Origin: Ulota crispa
Taxonomy: Eukaryota; Streptophyta; Bryopsida; Orthotrichales; Orthotrichaceae
NCBI GenBank assembly: GCA_963920765.1
Contig: OY987242.1
Span: 2,320,789 to 2,384,788, forward strand
DNA length: 64,000 bases
Direction of reading: 5' to 3'
Below the pieces are notes generated by a model. That model saw only the letters and a list, made by a program, of their open reading frames with translations, made no database searches and was not told where the DNA came from. The translations under genes were made by a program, and so were the position numbers. Positions within the stretch are counted from its first letter, which is position 1; every line of letters begins with the position of its first letter. Shown piece after piece: positions 21,771 to 32,979 of the stretch.

Positions 21771-21807
21771 CCCAGCTGCAGAGAGGTCAGGGGACACGTA
21801 CCGATTT

Positions 21808-24800
21808 TCATAAGGGATTTGCATACGGAGACGTCCAGTCTGCGTCGAAGATTGCTTGCAGTTGAGAGGCGATGCGAGGGTCGTAGGTACCGAAGCTGAC
21901 TCCGGCTGTGGCGTAGAAGTAGTCCCACACAAGGTTGCTGGTTCCAATGTGCGCCCTCACGTCGCTTACAGCGAACTTGGCATGGTTCACTCGGGCGAAG
22001 CCTGGATACTTGTTGCCATTCTCCACTGCAGGGCCAGTGGCATCCCACCCGGGAACCTCATATGTCTTAACCTCGATCTTCCCCTTGCAGCTGTTGCTCA
22101 CTGATGACTTGCAGAGGGCGTTGGTGAAGTTCAAATACTGCAGGTACTTTTCTGTTCCTTCCAGTGTTGTTCTCCAGTGTGCAACCAACACTTTCACCGT
22201 GGCATGCTTGGAGAATACTACCTGACAGATGTGGGGTTCAGAACCAAGGCCTGAATGACATCACCAGGGACTGAAACGAGGATACTACAAAAGTTAAGGA
22301 CCTGATCCAGTCTCCTACACTGACTCTTGTTACCAACAGCAACCCAACCATATAACTGGTTAGACTCCTTAGCAAGTGACGTAAGCATGACTTGGTTAAA
22401 TTTCTACTAGCACTTGAATGGACATGAGGTTCTCTATTGTCACTTATTGAGGTTTGAGTTCTATTTTTACCAGGAACATCACTTTGAAGCTGCAGAAGTT
22501 AATATCAAACTTGGTGATAGGTATTTGAATTCGGCCCATTTACCTAAAGATCTCTCCACAGCTCTTGAAATGTCCTGGACATGACACTCCTACATGTGAT
22601 AAGCTGCTTTAAGTGACGGAAAGAGTAACTGACTATTCTCTACCTGCTCATTTCCTAGGAATGCTGAGATCAGTGTTGTGCAACCAAATCTATGAACCTC
22701 CTATGAAAATTACCGCTTGTGAAAGGATTAGGGGAAAAAAGATGAAAACCTTTGATATAGCATCTGAGAAGACGGGCCAGAAAACATCCACATTCAAAAA
22801 CTGGGACTGCCCAAGCCAATCCATGGTATTGATCCGCACGGTCCCATTCACGGGTACAGAAAGGATTGTGTCCAGCCATCCTTGCTCATCAATCTGGTAC
22901 GAGTGGCCGGAAGCAATCTGACAGAACAAGCACTCTACAATTCAGAATTGGTCATCTCCATGACCTCGATCTGCAGGTTCATTGTTTTCGGAGCAATAAA
23001 AAACAACACTAAGGAAGTAGAGTCGAAGACCATTAAAAACCTAACCCAGCCTTCTGTATATTCAAACCTGTCACCAACAGTAACTTATATACTTCTACAC
23101 TTTGTTGGAGTTAGTAGCAAATGGTGTAAGCAGAACTTGATCGATCTATGATTGGAAATGAGGTTGCGTAATGCCACATACAGTGCTCTACGACCCCACT
23201 TTAAAATTGCATGAAGAATTCATGTAGACTGGTAGAAAATTTGATCTCAACAGATGTTGGCTCTTGGATCTCTCAATAGTTCTACACTATTCTCAAAAAG
23301 GCACACCTAGATATTGATTAAAGGGAAAATTTCATGGATACCCCTGACGTTTGCGACATTTGTATAGATACCACTGCTTTTTCGGAAATTGCACAAATAC
23401 CCTTCGACCATAATTTTTAGGCATTTATTTGTTGTGCTCGTACTTCTTGCATGACCAATGTTGAAGAAGGGAATGTAATGAAACAAAAAAGAAGCAACGT
23501 GCGCACAAAGGAAGAAGGGAAGTGGCATGCACAACAAAACAAACGCCTGAAAATTTTGGTCCCAAGGGTATTTAGTGCAATTTCTGAAAAAGCAGGGGTA
23601 TCTAAACAAATATTGCCAACTTCAGGGGTATCCATGAAATTTTCCCTTGATCAAAATGCTTACAAAGACGCAAATCAGCGGCTCACCTCGGGGGGTGACA
23701 GAGAAATGTAAGCTGGCGAAGCTCCTTGTTGTTGGCGCCCACTTTCCCAGCCGGGAGCGTCAAAGACCAAGGGGAAGAAAGGGGGATCAGACAACGAGGG
23801 ATAACCCTGCACATGAGCTGTTGTAGTGTACTTTGGGAACGGCGATCTGCACATCACGGAGGGGGTTCAGATACTTCATCGTTAGGACAGGACTACAAGA
23901 CCGGACCACAACAACAGTAGGAATGCAAGCTATGCCGTTTCGGAAGACGTACGAGCAACGTTCATGGGAGTCTACGAAGTGAGACCAGCATGGCACTACG
24001 CGGTGGAGCTGCCATTGTCGATCCCAGACCATGACGGTGTGCTGGGATGCCTTCAACGAGGTGAGAGTCCAGAAATTGTTGAAGTATCCTTGCAGCAGCT
24101 TCACCACCGTGGGACAGCTCTTGAAGTAAACTCCGACTTCCTTCACCTGCACAACATTCACACGCATCGGTTATGGCTCCGCAGCATACCCTCAGCTGAT
24201 TCCAAGGCTATAGAACTGGCGAACTTCCAGTGGTTGCTGCAATCTGAGTAAAGCTTTCCAACAACGTATATGATTTGACCCAAAAAGGAGCAGTATAGCT
24301 CACAAACACAACGCAGTCTGCTTGTTGAATACTATATCACTATGAGCTTTGAATTGCTTGCTGTGATCACACATACTTGAAGTTAGAAGGCGTGTTACAG
24401 CTCCTTGATAGCACATTTGTAGAAACTTTTTAGGTGTCACTCAATGTATTTGGTTGAGCACACGATCTCAATTTGAAGTGTAAACACTGATTGATTTCTG
24501 GATGGTTTTCAGGGTGTACCTCCCGGAATCATACGATTTGAGTGGACCGGGGGGTTTACCTGTGTGAGAGATTTCCAGTCGTTGTTGGCGGATCCGAGGT
24601 AAGCGTCCTCTTTGTTGGTGATCCAAAGCTTGCTGTGGACGATGCCCGAGCCCCACCAGTCGGTCAAGAGAAACGTCCGGTTCTGCACATTGGGCCTCCC
24701 TGCCGCCATAGCTGCCGATTCAGCGTCAAAACTGGGAAAGAATCCTGCGTGCTGCAGAATTCTGCGAACAACTGTCAGCTTACAGTTCTTTCACCTATCT

Positions 24801-25400
24801 ACGCAGCTACACGAAACCCTAATTCCTTTCCTGGAAGCAGAGTTCATGCAATACATCTTGCGTGGTGCAGAATTTGAGCTACAATTGCTTGAAAAGCATC
24901 AGAAAAAGAGGGTGCAATTACATGCAGCCTGAATGGAAGCAAGTGGAGGCAATTCGAGCAGTGAATCACCGGATGGGGACGCCTCTGTCAGCAGCTGCCA
25001 GCAACGACGTATACACAGCCTCACCCTCAGGCGCACCGAATTGCTTCATCTGCTGCTCCGAGAATCCATAGTCGCCCGAATGTGGATCGTCCGGCTGGGC
25101 AACAAGATCCCAGTACTGCGCCGTGATGTCCAATCCCTCGGTGGCGTTGCCCGCCAACCATCGCAGCACGTCACCCGTGCTCAACACCCCCGGCACTGGC
25201 CGCAGCTCCGGCATGTCCGTCGGAATGGACTGCACTAGCCATACCTTGCAATCCCTCTCCTCTACCGTCTGCTGGAGTTCGTCATGCCCGAGTGCTACTA
25301 GCGACGTCAGCAGCAGCACCGTGACGACCATTACCACCCCCATCACCTGCACTCTCTTCTTCGCTTCCTCACCATCGTCCCTTGCCGATACCATCCCCAC
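21808..25400 (-). CDS. PLD3/PLD4-type phospholipase D-like membrane protein
   Basis: Six exons join in phase to 522 residues: 24970-25400, 24560-24761, 23953-24146, 23687-23846, 22750-22917, 21808-22221. A charged amino-terminus precedes a signal anchor (about residues 19-41, VMGVVMVVTVLLLTSLVAL), giving the type II topology of PLD3. Two HKD boxes follow. The first is HSKLWITNKEDAYLGSANND (H186, K188), where Asn193 replaces the usual Asp. The second is HAKFAVSD (H465, K467, D472), then IGTSN. VMVWDRQWQLHRVVPCWSHF is a family hallmark. Animal PLD3/4 act as lysosomal 5'-3' exonucleases and lipid synthases; the substrate here is inferred only. Introns 4 and 5 contain transposon-derived repeats. 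Head-to-head with the synaptotagmin gene. Confidence 0.92.
22290..22605. repeat. Dispersed intronic repeat, copy 1 (PLD intron 5)
   Basis: Landmarks CTTGTTACCAACAGCAACCC, CTTAGCAAGTGACGTAAGCA and TGACTTGGTTAAA recur in diverged form at 23040-23300 and 32515-32850. Unknown retroposon class; no terminal repeats seen. Confidence 0.65.
23040..23300. repeat. Dispersed intronic repeat, copy 2 (PLD intron 4)
   Basis: Shares CTGTCACCAACAGTAACTTA, AGTAGCAAATGGTGTAAGCA and the tail GAATTCATGTAGACTGGTAG with the other copies. Same orientation as copies 1 and 3. Confidence 0.65.
23323..23646. mobile_element. 324-bp MITE with long TIRs in PLD intron 4
   Basis: Begins GGGAAAATTTCATGGATACC and ends with its complement. 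The arms match for about 110 bases (GATACCACTGCTTTTTCGG and AATTGCACAAATACCCTT versus complement). Flanks TTGATTAAA and TTGATCAAA form an 8 of 9 target duplication, so Mutator-like by TSD length. The two small relatives at 4590-4852 and about 5459-5525 show it is a family in this genome. Confidence 0.87.
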
Positions 25401-26371
25401 TACGATGCAAACTCAGAGCTTGCGGATCAACTGCGAGATCCTTGCCCTCTCCATTACTGCAGCTACTGATTCACACATCCATCGAGAAAACCAGTGGTCC
25501 CAAATGTGATTTTCATACATAGCCGAAGCTTTCTAAACCCACTGCAACGCTAAAAATTGAAAATCAACACTGTGGTATTCACGTTCACATATTTTTAGGG
25601 TAGAAGGCCTGCTAAATCACGCCACAAACTCAAAAGAAAATAGAAAACCCTTGTTTCCATAGTCCTATCAGTCCACATTCCAGTTTTTCCGATGCATTAG
25701 GTGTCTATCTTGGTCCTCAGTGCCTGGATGAATTCATGCTTGGCTTTTGACAGCATTCACCAACAAAGCACTAGTAGTGACAATGACGGTGCTTGTAGTT
25801 ACACTGGTTGAAGAAGAACTGAAAAGGATTTACTTCAATCCAATGCAATACCACTACTGTACCGAGGAAAGATTTTCATGTACTCCACCATGATTCCATC
25901 TACACGTTCCCACGATGTTCCCATTCACTGTTCAAATGGGCTACTGTGTGAAAGACATGGCATCCATTCAACAAAGTCTGAAGCTTGTTTCGATAACAGC
26001 AGCGCAGTAGGTGCTGGTCTCATGGAACTCCCTCATGCACTGCGCACAGGCGGAAAATTTTGTTGCATGGGCGGGCTCTCGTTTGTTTAACTTGCTCCCA
26101 GATGATCGGATTATGTCCAAGCGAGGTGTATCCACGAGAATCGCAACGAAACTGAAGTCATGGAGGATTTTTGGTCGAGACATCTATTCTGCTTTATGCG
26201 TTTGTGATTTGCGTGGAAGGGGGTTTGTCATTCCGGTATTTAGTGGTGGATTGGACTTCACGAAGACGTCACAATTGGAGTTGAAATTGTTGCACGTTGA
26301 ATTTCATGTCGAGACCAGCTCGGCGCTGGCAATGGAGGCTGATGTGTCGTAGGGTTTGAGACACCATCAGC
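25401..26371. promoter_or_regulatory. Shared head-to-head promoter region, PLD-like and SYT-like genes
   Basis: The 971 bases between the two start codons must hold both 5' leaders and promoters. TAGGGTTTGAG, a telo-box, lies 20 bases before the SYT ATG (26351-26361). No other gene is seen. Confidence 0.5.
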
Positions 26372-29300
26372 ATGGAAGACATGGCAAGTGAGTACGGAAG
26401 CTCATTGCGGGATTCGATGGCATGGCTGATGAACCAGACGCAGTCGCTCTGGCTCGCCGTGGTGGCATCCTGTCGACAAACTTGGGACGATCTGCAAACC
26501 GCGCTGTACACGCATCTGACACCTGGGGAGAGATTTGGACGGGAAGCAGTCTACGTTTTCCTCGTCGGAACGGTTCCGGCGTTCTTAGCTGGAAGCACAT
26601 CTGCGGCGTTGTTGTTCGGTATTGTTCCTGGCTTCATTGCAGGCTTGGGATTGATCGTGGCATTCAGCCACGCCCAAGCCAGCCGATCTCGTGAACGCCG
26701 AGCCAAGGTTCGCACGTCCCTCACAGATCTTCTCCACAGCCCTGTAATGCATTGATTGCTCCGCTGATGACTCTTATCGATAGATACCTCGATTGACGTG
26801 ATCACTGACATGTGCACAGGCAGCCCTCATCTTCGCCATATCCGAAATGAAGCACGACGACTTCCGGTCCCTGTTTCCCAAATCTGTGCTTCCTCGGTGG
26901 ATTATCCCGAGCCATCTTGAGAAGGTTGCTTGCTTGCTTGTGCGTCCACTTTTGAACTACACTCTGTTTCACGAGAGTTGTATTGCATGTCAGAATGTCA
27001 TAACAGCTTCTCATGAGACCAAAAGACTGAGCTAACCCTAATTTTTGACTTTTTGCAATTCCAGTTTCAGCTGGTCTGCAATTCGTACTTGTTGTGTTGC
27101 AAAGTCTTTCACCTCCGACTTCATTGTCACTCCGGTTTTTGTTTTTCTCTGGTGGACCGAAATTCTTCTTAACTAACTCAGTTGAGCGGATATTTGACAG
27201 ATCGACTGGTTCAATATTGTGCTGAAGAAGATTTGGCCCTTTTTCAACGAGGTACAAATTCCTCAAGGAAATCCAGCTTTATGTTAATAGCATAGGTTTA
27301 AACTCCTATGTGTTTGTTCCTAAGTTTTGACAGCGCTGCCTCGTTAGCAACATGCCACATCGCAATGACTGATTTTGTTCAATAACAGGGTTTTCAGTAA
27401 AACTGGACTTTGCAAAGTTTTTTGGCCATCATCTGACGCTTTTGCGAAAGTGATGAGGCAGGCTTACTCAAAGATGTTAATGGAGCAGTGGCAGCCCTAC
27501 CTTGATAATTACAAGCCTGCCTTTGCCAGCTCTGTCTCTTTTCAGGAGCTTACGCTTGGCACAATTGCCCCCATGTCCGAAGGTTTGGCTTCAACTTTTT
27601 GCATCATCATGTCAGCATTGACCCGAGATACTGATTTTTAAATATATGTCTCTCATTGGCAGACTGATGTTGTTAAAAATATTATACCAAGTTTGAAGGC
27701 TTGAAATTCCCAATAATGCTGATATTCCTTTGGCTTACAAGAATGGAATCCGAGCTGTCGGTGGCTAATTGCTTTTAATCTTTCCTCTGTTCACTGATCT
27801 CTACTATTTGGAAAGATGTCGTGATTGAGTGCAAGTGTCACGTGCTGGCAAACGCAGGGCTTCGATTGCTGGATTTAGAGCCAAAGGAGGTTTCAATAGA
27901 TATGGATTTACACTGGATTGGGAACGCAAGCTGCATATTAGGAGTGTCATCGATAATGGGTGTCGCTTTCCCTGTTCAGGTACCACCCTCTCCCTTCTTA
28001 AACTCGGCGACCATTCAGTTGAATTGTATCATCCCTTAGATTTAGTGTTCCTATTTTTTAATGCATGGAAGAATAAATAATTGTGAAGGTTCTCCTACAT
28101 GTGAATCCGACATTTTCCAGAAGATCTTTGCATGGAAGAAGTTTCAATCACAGGCATTATGCAAGTTTCAATTTGAATACTTCCAAATCCTAAGTGTCTG
28201 ATATTGTATGTTCTTTCCTTTGTAGGTGAAAAACATACACTTGAAGTTTGTTTTACGGTTCATTTTCAAACCTTTGGTGGACGAGCTACCTGGTTTTGGA
28301 GCTATCACCTTCTCAATCAGGACACAGGTATGCGAAACTCAGATTATCTGAGGTTTCTTATGCCAAAATTGGTCAGTATTATACTCTGCATGAAAACTTA
28401 GATATTTCATAGTCTGTTGTTATGGTTGTCAACCTTAGACTATATCTGAATGCTCAGTGCGGTGTTGCTGATGGTACAATTCTCGGTCTAACCTCTTGTA
28501 GGTGTTGAGGTTCAGATATTCCCCCTTTTCTTAATTTAACTCGGTTTGCAATGTTGTAGCAAAACGAGAATGTCATGCATGATTATCGGTAGAAATAGAA
28601 GCAGTCTCAAACATCAGACTCAAAGGAACATTGTAAGAGCTTGTTTTGAAAGAGGCAAATGTTCTCTGTCACATTTTGGCTGATGTATCTTTCATGCTTG
28701 GACTAGAAAAAATTCGACTTCATCGTTAAGGTGGTAGGAGAAAATATCACAAATGTTCCTGGTGTGACCGAGAAGCTCCACGTAAGCTATGGTTTGCTAA
28801 TTATCTCTCCCTGGAAGTTTATTTGGTCTGAGAAGCGCTTTGAAAGGAGGGTACAGTGGCCATTAGTGTAAACCTCAAGTGTGCACCAAAGTGGGAACTA
28901 TTTCTGCCTTTTCAGGAGTACTTCGCAAAGGTTATCGTGCATATCTTGTGAAAGAGCTCCACGTATCTTTTTTGACGCACTTAATACCCATGTTTGACAG
29001 GAAATGATACACTCTGCTGTATTAGAATCCTTGAGCTGGCCTATGCGAGTTTGCATTCCAGTAATTCCAGTACCTGCAGGTGGCGACACGACAAGGTACA
29101 GCTGCTATTTGTAATTGCTCCAGCCTCACTTGCTCTAATGAATTTTTTTTACGAGGCATCATAAATCACATGACTCTCGGACCATTTTTCTTATGAAGAT
29201 TTGAGACTTAATTATTCGTAGTTGCAAGTAATTTTGATGCAAGTTTGAGTGAGATAATCTACATAATACTTGAGTTTGGGTTCAGTGGCACGTTTGCTAT

Positions 29301-32194
29301 CGGCCATCATGTGATCGTGAACTTCTGTTCTTATATGTCAGATTGCGGCGCCACTTGTGTCCACGACGAAATGCAGCCATGTTTACAGCATCAGGTGCGG
29401 GAGGAAAATCACCTGTTGGAATCGTGGACATACGGTTGGTGCAGGGAAGGGACTTGTGGGACATAGGCAAGCCCCCTGATGCCTTTGCGGTGTTGTACAT
29501 CCATGCTACTCCGGGGCATATGAGGAGGAGCACGACCATAGTAAGGAACATGTAACGCCCTAACCCTTTGACCTGTGAAAGCTTTGAGACATTTTGTTCT
29601 TTTACATTCTACTTGCTACAATAGTTTCAGAACTCTAGGGTGAGTTATAAGACATGGGCTTTGAAACTGGTCTTGCTTGCTCCAGAGGCATGACAAGAAT
29701 CCCATCTGGAATGAGTTCTTTGAGCTTGAATTCACGGACTTGGAGGAAGGAAAAATTGTGATCGTTTTGTTCGATGAAGCGGCTCCTCAAGAGTTTCAAG
29801 TGTTGGGATACTGTCAGTTTTACTTGCAGGTGAGGATATCAATATGCCCCTTCCAATTCTTTGAATTGTAACAAAATAGCACTGCATTTTCTAGGATCAT
29901 TGTAATTGAGTGGTAGGTTTCAGGCACTTGAGGAGGGACGAGTCACAGAGCGCTGGCTTCAAGTATACAAGGATATGCAGTGTTTAGGAAGCCTGCGGGA
30001 AACCAAATATAGAGGAAAGGTAAACTTTTATCATGCACCTCTTTCCATATCAGTCGTGGCTTCTTCTGAGACCAATCATAGAATTTCAGCCTCAACTCTC
30101 TCGCCTCTCAACTTTCTTTATACCACTGTCTGAAAATCCAACCTATAGGTCATGTTTATGTAGGCAGAAGTCTAGCAACAGCAAACTTAATTCCAACAGT
30201 GTGCTTGTCATTTGATTCTCGTTTCTAGGTAAATGTTGAGCTGGTGCATCGATGTTATGATGAGGAAGAGCTTCAGGAATATCAAGATGTTTCAATGAAT
30301 CGTCTCTCGGCTTCGGCTGAGGGGAGTTGGAGCAGAAGAAGAAGCAGTTGTTTAAGTGATAGGTACATAATACAACCTTTTTGTAGGCACCTTTATCACC
30401 GCCTTTGAGATGCTCAGAAACCACTCTTGTGTGAAGGCAAGCCCTCGCAAAGCTGGAATGCTTAGCCTATTTCTGTAAAAGTGCGTAAATGTAAAAAGTC
30501 CAGTTCTAATCGTTTGCACTAAAAATAGCCTGAATTCTGATTTTTTTCATCAATCTCTAACATTCAGTTTCTCAAACACCAGTCAGTCTAACAGTTTCTA
30601 TATGGAAAATCGTGTCAAAAATAGAGCTGATAAATCCTCATGCCAATACCAAACAGGCTATATACCTGAACTGTCAGACAGTAAAGTCTAGTTTTTAGTA
30701 GTAAGGAAACAAACTTAAGACATTTCATCACTATTTGCACCGTTTTAGTTTAAGTGAGAGTAATACTTCTCCTCCTATTTTGCAATGGAGCAGGTTAATA
30801 TGTATCTTGGATTTGCGGAGTAGGATTCTATCACTGACTTTGATGTTGGCTTTGAAGGTTTTCCCGCAAGGGAACAATGTGGGAGTTGATCCGCGGGATA
30901 TTGTCCATCACAGTATTGCGTGCTGAAAACCTTCTTCCAATCGATTTCCAAGGCAAGAGTGACCCTTATGTGGTCGTCTGCATGCTGAAGCAAAAACGAC
31001 TGAGGAAGAAAACCTCGGTGAAAATAACTTCCTCTCAAATTCTCACTTGATAAAAATACAGTAGGTATAATACTTTAGCTTTGCTGTTTATAGCAAGTAA
31101 GCATGCAGCTTATAACACTGCAGAGTAATGTTGATGGCCTACCCTTTTCATTATAGTTGCACAGTTGCCCACAAAAGTTGGCTGAACAAGAAGGCGTTCA
31201 TTTTTTAACTCACAATTTGAGATATTTATGCCAGAGATGTTAGGAACCGGGAGCATCTTGGATGCATTAATTCTTTTTTGCATTAGACCAATGAGGATCC
31301 ACTTTACTGACTAGCAAGAGCTTGGAATTTGCAGGTTATGCACAGCACCTTGAATCCAATCTGGGATGAAACCTTTGGTTTCCTAGTCCAAGATGCCCGG
31401 CAAGACATGCTTCTTGTACACGTTTGGAACGACGAAACCTTTGGCAGGGTTGTTCCTTGTCCTGAAGCCATCAACTGCTAATGAGTAGGCCTTATCAACT
31501 ACTCCATTCCACATTAGAATGTGAATTCTCCAGTCACTCTAGACAGCCCAAAAACTAGACTTTAAGCCTCTAAATCAATCCATCTAAGTAAACTTCTTGT
31601 ACTCGAAGGAGTACAAAGTAACATCAACTTGAACAACGGTTATACGGTTATACAGATCCCTGCCAACCCTATAAGTATATACGCCCAAAGTATCCTAGAC
31701 TCATCACCAAGAAAAACCTTATAGTAATGCCATTGCCTGTTAATAATTTCTTTTATTTTGAAAATTGAATTAAGGAAATCCCCAGAAAAACACAGTAAGG
31801 GACCTTACAGCACAGTTATATGAAATAGAAGAAAGAATAGAATGGTATAACGTAAACAGCACAAAGGTAGAAACTTGCACAAGAAAAAAATCTCTCAACA
31901 TTCGAAAAGATTTTACAGCAGAATAGATATAAAAGTGTATCGACTTACAAATTTTCTGGGAGCTTACTGCAGGATTATCTAGGGTCAGCATCCACGACGT
32001 TAACCCGAGTACTGCAGGAACCAGCTTTTGAAGACATGTTCAGGCTTGTTGGAGTCCCTTGTGGTCAAGTGCTTTTGCGACTTGAATGGAACAACAATGT
32101 TGGAACATCCGTCATACTTGATAGACCTCCGCTCCTTGAAAGTGACTACGTTCCTTCTTCACATGGCTTTCTCCAAATTTACCCCTTCGAATGA
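26372..32194 (+). CDS. SYT: Synaptotagmin / extended-synaptotagmin-like SMP-C2A-C2B protein
   Basis: Fifteen exons join to 699 residues: 26372-26707, 26820-26924, 27201-27251, 27438-27582, 27858-27979, 28226-28327, 28707-28781, 29001-29095, 29342-29540, 29686-29829, 29924-30019, 30229-30362, 30858-31017, 31335-31448, 31973-32194. A hydrophobic hairpin (about 60-98) gives ER anchoring. The SMP lipid-transfer domain (about 140-335) includes LTLGTIAPMSEG and PLVDELPGFGAITFSIRTQ. C2A (about 362-460) keeps few calcium-binding Asp (GKPPDAFAV; VLFDEAAPQEF), so it may not bind calcium. C2B (about 545-650) keeps GKSDPYVVV and VWNDETFGRDYLGSA. Plant relatives tether ER to plasma membrane. Exon 4 starts after GAC rather than AG, noted in findings. 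An ATG at 26381 is an alternative start. Confidence 0.93.
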
Positions 32195-32979
32195 GGATCC
32201 TCGCAAGTGGAAAATACCATAGATTTATGATAAATATTGGCCCTGCCCTGTCAAAATCAAGTATGGAAAATCAGTCCCCTGATTGATTAAGGAAAGTTTG
32301 CAGTACTCATGTGAACAGTAGGCCAAGTTGCTTCAGAGCAAAGGAGATACGCTTTCCAGTGTTGGAATTTAACTGTACAAATGAAGACATTTGACATTGC
32401 AATGGTACTGGAGATTCACAACGATAAAATTGAAACAAAGTTTCTGTGAACTGTCTTTCAAATAATTTTATTGTCTAGAGGAGAAGGGCACTTTGAAAGA
32501 AATCCACCAGATGTTGAGGTATAGGACTTGATTCAATCACCTATACTAACCCTTGTTAACACCAGAAACTCATGTATTCATATACTTCGTTGGACTTCTT
32601 AGCAAGCAGTGTAAGCATGACTTGGCTAAACGTCTACCAAACTTTGAATACAAATAATCACGGTTTATCTATTGTTACTTGTCATCTACAATCCCCACTT
32701 CAAATTGTATAAGGAAATTCATACATTAGAGTAAAAATTTGGCCTTAACAGATTTGGTTCTTGTTCCTAAAATTTCCTCCACAGATCAAAACATTTTCTA
32801 GAAATCAGACTCCTCAATGTGCTAAAATGATGAAAGTGACGCAAATAGTGTCCTTACACAATCTTCACTGTCATCCTTGTTGACAGCAACAATCCAATGG
32901 TATCCGTGAGTTTAAAAAGTGTACAAAAGGTGAGAGGAGAACCTGACCGAATTCAGGAAATCAGGGACTCAGGAAGCAA
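32195..32979. other. Convergent intergenic region, SYT / ICMT
   Basis: Holds both 3' ends. The third copy of the dispersed repeat occupies 32515-32850. No gene. Confidence 0.6.
32515..32850. repeat. Dispersed repeat, copy 3
   Basis: Shares CTTAGCAAGCAGTGTAAGCA, TGACTTGGCTAAACG and CCACTTCAAATTGTATAAGG with copies in the PLD introns. A short partial restart follows near 32850-32900. Confidence 0.65.

Noticed and set aside
27829-27857. SYT exon 5 starting earlier, at ATGTCGTGATTGAG
   Set aside because: The acceptor at 27848-27857 (AACGCAG|GGCTTCG) keeps phase and aligns directly with the family (SEG-LRLLDLEP), while the earlier start inserts about ten unmatched residues.
28898-29089. Minus-strand frame within SYT
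   Set aside because: Shadow of exon 8 and flanking intron on the opposite strand.
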